DNA of 35,235 bases from assembly GCA_030451825.1 (NCBI GenBank), contig JAKDNL010000011.1:1-35235 (forward strand). The letters are read 5' to 3'. The notes below the pieces were generated by a model. The model was not told the origin of the DNA and searched no databases. It worked only from the letters and a program-made list of their open reading frames with translations. Shown here one piece after another: positions 30,794-35,235 of the stretch. The number at the start of each line of letters is the position of its first letter. The first letter of the stretch is position 1. Origin of the DNA: Pseudonocardia sp. (GTDB taxonomy: Bacteria; Actinomycetota; Actinomycetes; Mycobacteriales; Pseudonocardiaceae). The translations under genes and the position numbers were made by a program.

Positions 30794-32098
30794 AGCGGCG
30801 AGATCCTGCGACGCGACGGCTACTGGCCCGCGAGCCCGGTCGTCGGTCGTCGTGGCGCCCGCACCCGGCAGCGGATCGTCGTCGAGACCCTGAAGCTCTT
30901 CGAGACCCAGGGGTTCCACAGCACCTCAGTCGACGCGATCGCGAAGGCTGCAGGCACCTCACGCGCCACGCTCTACCAGTACTTCGAGAGCAAGGACCAG
31001 ATCTTCGTCGAGCTGCTCGACGAGTGCGGTGCCGCGCTGATGCGCGTCGTGCGCAGGCTGGGTGCACTCGGACCCACCCCGGAGGGCTTCGACAACCTGC
31101 ACTGGTGGCTCGGCGAATGGGCATGGGTCTACGACAAGTACGCCACGATGTTCGTGCAGTGGGCCAGCATCGACACCCCGGACGCCGCCGTCCGCCCACT
31201 GGTCATGGGCTTCGTCCGCTCCTACAACTCGCGGATCACCCGGCGGCTCGCGCAGAGCGGCGTCGAGGGGATGGCCCTGGACGCGGCGTCGCTCGCGCTG
31301 ACCGGGCTCGTGCACCGCTTCAACTATTTCCGGCACCGGGGCAACGTTCCGCTCCCCGGCGTCGACGAGTGCATCGACGGGCTCGCCGTGGTGATGCAGC
31401 TGATGCTGTTCCCGGACACCCCGCCGCAGGCGTTCGACCAGCTCGGGCCGGTCGAGACCACGCCTCTGCACCGGGTGCCGGAGTCGGTGACGATCGAGAT
31501 CGACCGCCCCCGGCCGAGCGCCCGCGCCGCCACGACCGTCGACGCGATCATGGCCACCGGAGCGCGACTGTTCGCCGAGCGCGGATACCACGGCACCGGG
31601 GTCGACGAGCTGGTCGCCGAGGCGGGGTTCGCCAGGGCGACCTTCTACAAGTACTTCGACGACAAGCTCGACCTGCTCCGCAGGCTGTCCGCGGAGTGTC
31701 AGGTCGTCGCGGTCGGGCTCGCGGGCCGGCTCGCCGCGCTCGATGCGACGCCAGGGCAGCTGCGGACGTGGCTGACCGACTTCGTCCCGTTCCACCGCCG
31801 CTACCTCGGGGTCTTCCGGGCCTGGGTCGACGGCGCGCTGACCGACCCGGGCCTCGTCGCGGCCGCGGAGGGCGGCAATGCCGCCATGCACGCCGCCGCC
31901 ATGCGGGTGCTCGCACAGCTGGAGCGGCCGTACCCGCTGGATCTCGACGTTGCGGCGGGGGTGTTCCTTGCGGTGCTCGATCGGCTCCCCGAGGCGATCC
32001 AGGAGTCCGCGCCCGACATCTCGGACTCGGAGATCGTGGACCTGATGGTCGAGGTCCTGGAGCGGGGCCTGCTCGTCGGAGAGCCCCGCACGCTGTAG
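30785..32098 (+). CDS. Tandem-domain TetR regulator (two HTH domains), copy 2
   Basis: A 437-residue paralogue of the protein at 21756. HTH1 is at about 24-70, with recognition helix SRATLYQYFESK. HTH2 is at about 248-294, with ARATFYKYFDDK. Each is followed by an effector-domain-sized helical segment. GFDNLHWWLGEWAWVYDKYA is almost identical to copy 1, and the N-terminal arm (SPVVGRRGARTR) is also shared. The track starts at ATG 30776. I prefer ATG 30785 because a TATCAT box ends seven bases before it, and there is no Shine-Dalgarno for either start. The operator motif covers this start. It probably represses the island and itself, with an acyl-CoA or aromatic intermediate as inducer. Confidence 0.88.
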   Translation: MSESGEILRRDGYWPASPVVGRRGARTRQRIVVETLKLFETQGFHSTSVDAIAKAAGTSRATLYQYFESKDQIFVELLDECGAALMRVVRRLGALGPTPEGFDNLHWWLGEWAWVYDKYATMFVQWASIDTPDAAVRPLVMGFVRSYNSRITRRLAQSGVEGMALDAASLALTGLVHRFNYFRHRGNVPLPGVDECIDGLAVVMQLMLFPDTPPQAFDQLGPVETTPLHRVPESVTIEIDRPRPSARAATTVDAIMATGARLFAERGYHGTGVDELVAEAGFARATFYKYFDDKLDLLRRLSAECQVVAVGLAGRLAALDATPGQLRTWLTDFVPFHRRYLGVFRAWVDGALTDPGLVAAAEGGNAAMHAAAMRVLAQLERPYPLDLDVAAGVFLAVLDRLPEAIQESAPDISDSEIVDLMVEVLERGLLVGEPRTL

Positions 32099-32112
32099 AC
32101 GCGCCGTCAGAA
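32097..32112. promoter_or_regulatory. Operator-like site M
   Basis: On the minus strand TTCTGACGGCGCGTCT has the spacing of the best sites, with one mismatch in the second half (GCGTC for GTGTC). It starts inside the stop codon of the tandem-TetR gene and lies about 50 bases before site E, so the flavin-reductase promoter may carry two sites. Confidence 0.4.
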
Positions 32113-32139
32113 ATGTGAGCTCGACTCCGTCTCGAGGCG

Positions 32140-32176
32140 TTGACCGGGGCTTCAGATCGTGAACATAATGTCAGAA
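32140..32176 (+). promoter_or_regulatory. Flavin-reductase promoter with operator, site E
   Basis: TTGACC (32140-32145) and CATAAT (32164-32169) are 18 bases apart. The operator GAACATAATGTCAGAA (32161-32176; TTCTGACATTATGTTC on the other strand) covers the -10 and transcription start. The core GACAT-T-ATGTT is palindromic at four of five pairs. Confidence 0.6.
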
Positions 32177-32248
32177 GCGGGTCGATGCTGTCGGTCGCCC
32201 CGACCCTCGTGGGGCTGCTCGCCCCGGTCAGCGTTGTCTGGAGTGGAC

Positions 32249-32848
32249 ATGCCAGTCGATCTCGATGCCGCGAACTATGCGCTCTCCGGCCTCCGGCCGT
32301 TCCCGGTGGCGGTGACCACCATCGAAGGCGGGGTGGCGAACGGACTGATGTCGCTGTCGGCGGGCGCCGCCAGCATCGTCCCGGAGGCGCCGCGCGCCAC
32401 CATCAGCCTCACCAAGTACAACAAGACGCACGACATGGTGCTGAGCTCCGGCGTCTTCGTGATGCACCTGCTCGCCGCCGCGCCGGAAGAGGCGCTGGAG
32501 GAGTCCCTGGAAATCCTCATGGGCCTGGGCGGCAGCTCGGGGCGCGACGGGGACAAGCTCACCGCGTTCCGGACCAAACCGGGGGTCACCGGGGCCCCGA
32601 TCCTGCTGGGCGCCCACAGCTACGTCGAGGCCCGCGTGGTGAGGTCCCTGGACATGGACGAGAGCACGCTGTTCGTGGGCGACGTTGTCGCCGCCGAGCG
32701 TTTCAGCCAGGACGAGCGGCTGCGGGTCGGTGAGGCCTGGAAGCGGCTGCCGAAGGAGTGGATCGAGCAGTACGACGCGAACCACGCCCCGCAGCTGGCC
32801 AGCGCCCGTCGATACCGCGGCCTGCCCGAGGATGGTCCCGCCCACTAG
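32249..32848 (+). CDS. Flavin reductase-like FMN-binding protein
   Basis: A 199-residue protein of the flavin reductase (DIM6/NTAB) family with a split-barrel FMN fold. It shows PFPVAVTTIEGG followed by NGLMSLSAGAASIVP, ISLTKYNKTHDMVLSSGVFVMHLL and HSYVEARVVRS. Such proteins deliver reduced FMN to oxygenases or act directly on small substrates. ATG at 32249 has GGAG six bases upstream; the track start at 32159 lies inside the promoter. The TAG stop (32846-32848) is formed partly by the target site and partly by the first base of the insertion sequence. It may serve the luciferase-like proteins of the island. Confidence 0.85.
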   Translation: MPVDLDAANYALSGLRPFPVAVTTIEGGVANGLMSLSAGAASIVPEAPRATISLTKYNKTHDMVLSSGVFVMHLLAAAPEEALEESLEILMGLGGSSGRDGDKLTAFRTKPGVTGAPILLGAHSYVEARVVRSLDMDESTLFVGDVVAAERFSQDERLRVGEAWKRLPKEWIEQYDANHAPQLASARRYRGLPEDGPAH

Positions 32849-33840
32849 GGCGTGTCTCCCATATGAGGCGTCCGGTTTGCGGGACGATCGCGCGGTGAGT
32901 TCGTCGAGATTCGCGGTGCTCTCGGATGCCCAGTGGCAGCGGATCGCTCCGTTGCTGCCCTCCAACGTGGGACGCCGCGGTCACCCGTTCGGCAACGACC
33001 GTCGAGTGGTCGAGGGGATCATCTACCGCTACCGGACCGGGCTGCCCTGGCGCGATCTACCGCGGGAACAGTTCGGGCCGTGGCAGACAGTGTGGAAGCG
33101 CCACCGCCGCTACGCCGCGCAGGGCACCTGGGACCGGGTACTGGCGGCGCTGCTGGCCCAGGCCGACGCCGCAGGCAAGATCGACTGGACCGTGTCGGTG
33201 GACGCTACGATTAACCGGGCCCACCAGCACGCCACGAACACGACCCGCCCCGAGCAGGACACAGGGGGCACGGTCGAACTACACGAAACCGCCACCGGGG
33301 TTCCTGCCCAGCCCACTGGGCGGACCGCGTGAACCAGCAGGTCACGGCATCGGCCGCTCCCGTGGCGGCCTGACCACCAAGATCCATGCAGCGGTCGACC
33401 GACACGGCCGCCCGCTGGCACTGGTGGTGACCGGCGGGCAGCGCAACGACGGCGCGATGCTCGAACAGGTCCTGGCCGACATCGCCGTGCCCCGCCTGGG
33501 CGCGGGCCGCCCCCGAACCCGGCCCGACACCGTCGTCGCCGACCGGGCCTACTCCTCGGGAGTCAACCGGCGCGCGCTGGCCCGCCGCGGGATCACCACC
33601 GCCATCCCGCAGAAGAAGGACGAAATCGCAGCCCGCCAACGCCGCGGCTCCGCCGGCGGGAGGCCGCCCGGACTCGACACCGAGACCTACAAGGGCCGCA
33701 ACGTCGTCGAACGCCACTTCGCGCTGACCAAGCAATGGCGCGCCCTGGCCACCCGATACGACAAACTCGCCATCACCTACCGCGCCGCCACCGTCCTCAG
33801 CGCCTGCATCACCTGGTCACGACTATTGGGAGACATGCCC
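32848..33840 (+). mobile_element. IS5-family (IS427-like) insertion sequence
   Basis: A 993-base element. The left end GGGCGTGTCTCCCA and the right end, read inward on the other strand, GGGCATGTCTCCCA match at 13 of 14 positions. TA flanks both ends (32846-32847 and 33841-33842); CTAG on both sides is an equally valid four-base target duplication with ends one base shorter. It contains a two-frame DDE transposase. Inserted between the flavin reductase and its apparent downstream terminator. Confidence 0.9.
32895..33332 (+). CDS. IS5-family transposase, OrfA frame
   Basis: A 145-residue N-terminal half of the transposase: LSDAQWQRIAPLLPS is the family start, followed by GIIYRYRTGLPWRDLPREQFGPWQTVWKRHRRY and the first catalytic Asp in TVSVDATINRAHQH. 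GTG at 32895 is the start. The frame stops at 33332 before the rest of the DDE domain, which continues one frame over. Fusion by ribosomal frameshifting is common in this IS group; an inactivating indel is the alternative. Confidence 0.85.
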   Translation: MSSSRFAVLSDAQWQRIAPLLPSNVGRRGHPFGNDRRVVEGIIYRYRTGLPWRDLPREQFGPWQTVWKRHRRYAAQGTWDRVLAALLAQADAAGKIDWTVSVDATINRAHQHATNTTRPEQDTGGTVELHETATGVPAQPTGRTA

Positions 33841-33843
33841 TAG
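33292..33843 (+). CDS. IS5-family transposase, OrfB frame (C-terminal DDE part)
   Basis: Continuation of the transposase in the next forward frame: GRSRGGLTTKIHAAVDRHGRPLALVVTGGQ, the second Asp in TVVADRAYSSG and the Glu in YKGRNVVERHFALTKQWR. All three DDE residues are therefore present across the two frames. No ATG or GTG lies near the junction, so expression needs a +1 (or -2) shift somewhere in the overlap before 33332; the coordinate given is the approximate join. The TAG stop uses the duplicated TA outside the element plus the next G. Confidence 0.8.
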   Translation, partial: PPGFLPSPLGGPREPAGHGIGRSRGGLTTKIHAAVDRHGRPLALVVTGGQRNDGAMLEQVLADIAVPRLGAGRPRTRPDTVVADRAYSSGVNRRALARRGITTAIPQKKDEIAARQRRGSAGGRPPGLDTETYKGRNVVERHFALTKQWRALATRYDKLAITYRAATVLSACITWSRLLGDMP

Positions 33844-33853
33844 TAGCTCCGAG

Positions 33854-33899
33854 GTCACCGCGAGGGGAAGGACCGTGACGTCCTTCCCCTCGCGGTGAC
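33854..33899. terminator. Strong 20-bp hairpin terminator, bidirectional
   Basis: GTCACCGCGAGGGGAAGGAC (33854-33873) and its exact reverse complement (33880-33899) flank a six-base loop. It lies immediately after the stop of the acyl-CoA dehydrogenase (minus) and, before the IS arrived, was a few bases downstream of the flavin reductase (plus). There is no U-tract, as is common in actinobacteria. Confidence 0.85.
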
Positions 33900-33907
33900 A
33901 CAAGCGC

Positions 33908-35101
33908 CTACCGGAGCAGGCGTCGCGCGATGACCATCCGCTGGACTTCCGAGGCGCCCTCGCCGAGCAGCTTCACCCGCAGGTCGCGGAACCAGCGCTC
34001 CAGCGGCATCTCCTGCGACAGCCCCATCGCACCGAACAGCTGCACGCAGCGGTCGACGACCCGGAACGCCGTCTCGGTGCCGAACACCTTGCAGACCGAC
34101 GCGTCGACCTTGACGTCCTTGCCGAGGTCGGCATTCCACGCGGCCTGATACATCAGCAAGCGGGCGGCCCGCAACTCGATCTCGCTGTCGGCCACCATGA
34201 ACTGCACCGCCTGCTTGTCGGCGAGAGCCTCGCCGAAGACCTGGCGCCGCTTCACCCAGTCCACGGCCAGGCCCAGCGCGTACTGGGCGATCCCGATCGG
34301 GCCCGCGGCATAGACGATCCGGCCGTGCACGAGGAACTCGCTCGCGAGCCGGAACCCGGCGCCCTCGTCGCCGATCCGGTTGGCGGCGGGCACCCGTACG
34401 CCGTCGAAGTGCAGCTCGTAGGGGGAGAAGGAGTTCATGACCCCGATCGGCGTCATCGTGAGCCCCGGGGTGTCCTGCTCGACGATGAAGCAGCTGATCC
34501 CGTCCCGGGCCCCCGCCTCGCCGGTCCGGGCGTAGACCACACCCCAGTCGGCGTTCCCGGCGTGCGAGGTCCACAGCTTCGTCCCGGTCAGTACGTACTC
34601 GTCACCGTCGCGCACCGCGCGGCAGCGGATCGCCCCCGCCGGGTCGGAGCCCCCGGTCGCCTCGCTGATCGCGGTGTACGCCTTGGACATCCGACCCTCG
34701 ATGATCGGCCGCGCGAACCGGTCGAACTGCTCGGTCGACGCCTTGTACATCACGTTCGGAGGGTTCCCGCCGAACGCGCCGCCGGCGGGGAAGAACGCCC
34801 CCATCCGACATTTCGCCGCTTCCTCGCCGATCACCACCTGGCCGAGCACGGACAGGCCCGCGCCTCCGAACTCCCGTGGGGTGGCCAGCGCCCACAGGCC
34901 CATCTTCCGCGCCTTGTGCTGCAGCTCGCCGAGCTGCGGCTGCGGCACACCGGCGGTGTCGTGCGGGAGGGTGTCCTCCAGCGGGTGCACCTCGGTCTCG
35001 ACGAACTCGCGGACCGTCTCGCGCAGCAGCACGAACTCCTCGGGGAGCTCCCAGGCGCCGGTTGGGAGGACGTCCTCGAGGTCGAGCTCGGTCCCGGTCA
35101 T
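33908..35101 (-). CDS. Acyl-CoA dehydrogenase
   Basis: A 397-residue acyl-CoA dehydrogenase. Motifs are SEATGGSDPAGAIRC, LTGTKLWTSHAG, RRQVFGEALADKQAVQFM, VQLFGAMGLSQEMPLERWFRDLR and the C-terminal LLGEGASEVQRMVIARRLL, which keeps the classical catalytic Glu (GEGAS). It can thus act alone as a homotetramer, unlike the pair at 9622/10848. ATG at 35101 overlaps the stop of the preceding ligase (ATGA). It begins another unit read leftward from beyond the window, and the hairpin at 33854 ends it. The substrate is unknown. Confidence 0.92.
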   Translation of the reverse strand: MTGTELDLEDVLPTGAWELPEEFVLLRETVREFVETEVHPLEDTLPHDTAGVPQPQLGELQHKARKMGLWALATPREFGGAGLSVLGQVVIGEEAAKCRMGAFFPAGGAFGGNPPNVMYKASTEQFDRFARPIIEGRMSKAYTAISEATGGSDPAGAIRCRAVRDGDEYVLTGTKLWTSHAGNADWGVVYARTGEAGARDGISCFIVEQDTPGLTMTPIGVMNSFSPYELHFDGVRVPAANRIGDEGAGFRLASEFLVHGRIVYAAGPIGIAQYALGLAVDWVKRRQVFGEALADKQAVQFMVADSEIELRAARLLMYQAAWNADLGKDVKVDASVCKVFGTETAFRVVDRCVQLFGAMGLSQEMPLERWFRDLRVKLLGEGASEVQRMVIARRLLR

Positions 35102-35235
35102 GTGCCGATGGCCGCTGAGACCTCGTCGCGCAGTGTGCGGCGCAACAGCTTCCCGGTCTCCGAGTAGGGGAGTTCGGTCCGCAGGTCGATGTGTTCGGGG
35201 GTGCGCGTGGAGCGCAGCCGCTCGCGGACGAACGC
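35098..35235 (-). CDS. AMP-dependent acyl-CoA ligase, C-terminal fragment (edge)
   Basis: Only the last 45 codons are in the window: AFVRERLRSTRTPEHIDL, then ELPYSETGKLLRRTLRDEV, the terminal domain of ANL ligases with the catalytic Lys in TGKLLRR. The stop overlaps the acyl-CoA dehydrogenase start (ATGA). The fragment is cut by the window edge, not degraded. Confidence 0.8.
   Translation of the reverse strand, partial: AFVRERLRSTRTPEHIDLRTELPYSETGKLLRRTLRDEVSAAIGT

Noticed and set aside
1-35235. tRNA, rRNA or CRISPR features
   Set aside because: I saw no cloverleaf-like segment, rRNA stretch or regular repeat-spacer array while reading; a covariance search was not possible here.

Overview
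The window is very GC-rich, with strong G/C in third codon positions, GTG starts and dense ATGA/GTGA start-stop overlaps. It encodes two luciferase-like oxidoreductases of F420-dependent type, an NDMA/mycofactocin-type alcohol dehydrogenase, a CYP125-like P450 and FadE-like heteromeric acyl-CoA dehydrogenases. This points to an actinobacterium, most plausibly Pseudonocardiales (Pseudonocardia-like); that placement is inferred from gene content only. Almost the whole window is one catabolic island for a CoA-activated, probably alkyl-substituted aromatic or terpenoid carboxylic acid.

Left arm (1-7027, minus strand): a tightly coupled operon reading from about 7 kb leftward. It holds a small protein, a thiolase-like/SCP-x protein, a DUF35 OB-fold protein, a Rieske ring-hydroxylating dioxygenase alpha and beta subunit, and two acyl-CoA ligases. 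This is the gene set of the ibuprofen-type IpfABDEF route, in which CoA activation, dioxygenation of the aryl-acyl-CoA and retro-aldol deacylation give a catechol. The divergent operon (7081-14646, plus strand) holds a C-C hydrolase, a hydratase and an HpaI-type aldolase (meta-cleavage lower pathway). These are followed by a two-subunit acyl-CoA dehydrogenase, a second thiolase-like protein and a third CoA ligase. No extradiol dioxygenase, ferredoxin or ferredoxin reductase is visible.

Middle (14.6-23.2 kb): two alpha/beta hydrolases (one secreted), two SDRs, two luciferase-like oxidoreductases, an APH/ACAD11-like kinase, and a regulator with two complete TetR DNA-binding domains in one chain.

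Right arm (23.2-30.7 kb): a minus operon of ALDH, alcohol dehydrogenase, P450, enoyl-CoA hydratase, DUF35, a MFE-type SDR and a small protein. Divergent from it is a two-gene MaoC hydratase. Together with the FadE pair these look like an alkyl side-chain oxidation arm. A second tandem-TetR paralogue (30785), a flavin reductase, an IS5-family insertion at the flavin reductase stop codon, a strong hairpin terminator, and an acyl-CoA dehydrogenase plus a CoA ligase (cut by the edge) finish the window.

The main regulatory signal is a recurrent near-palindrome, GACAC-N-GTGTC followed by AGAA. It sits on the core promoters of many of these units, including the start of the second tandem-TetR gene, and suggests one regulon controlled by the tandem-TetR pair. 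There is no gene-free stretch longer than 300 bases.
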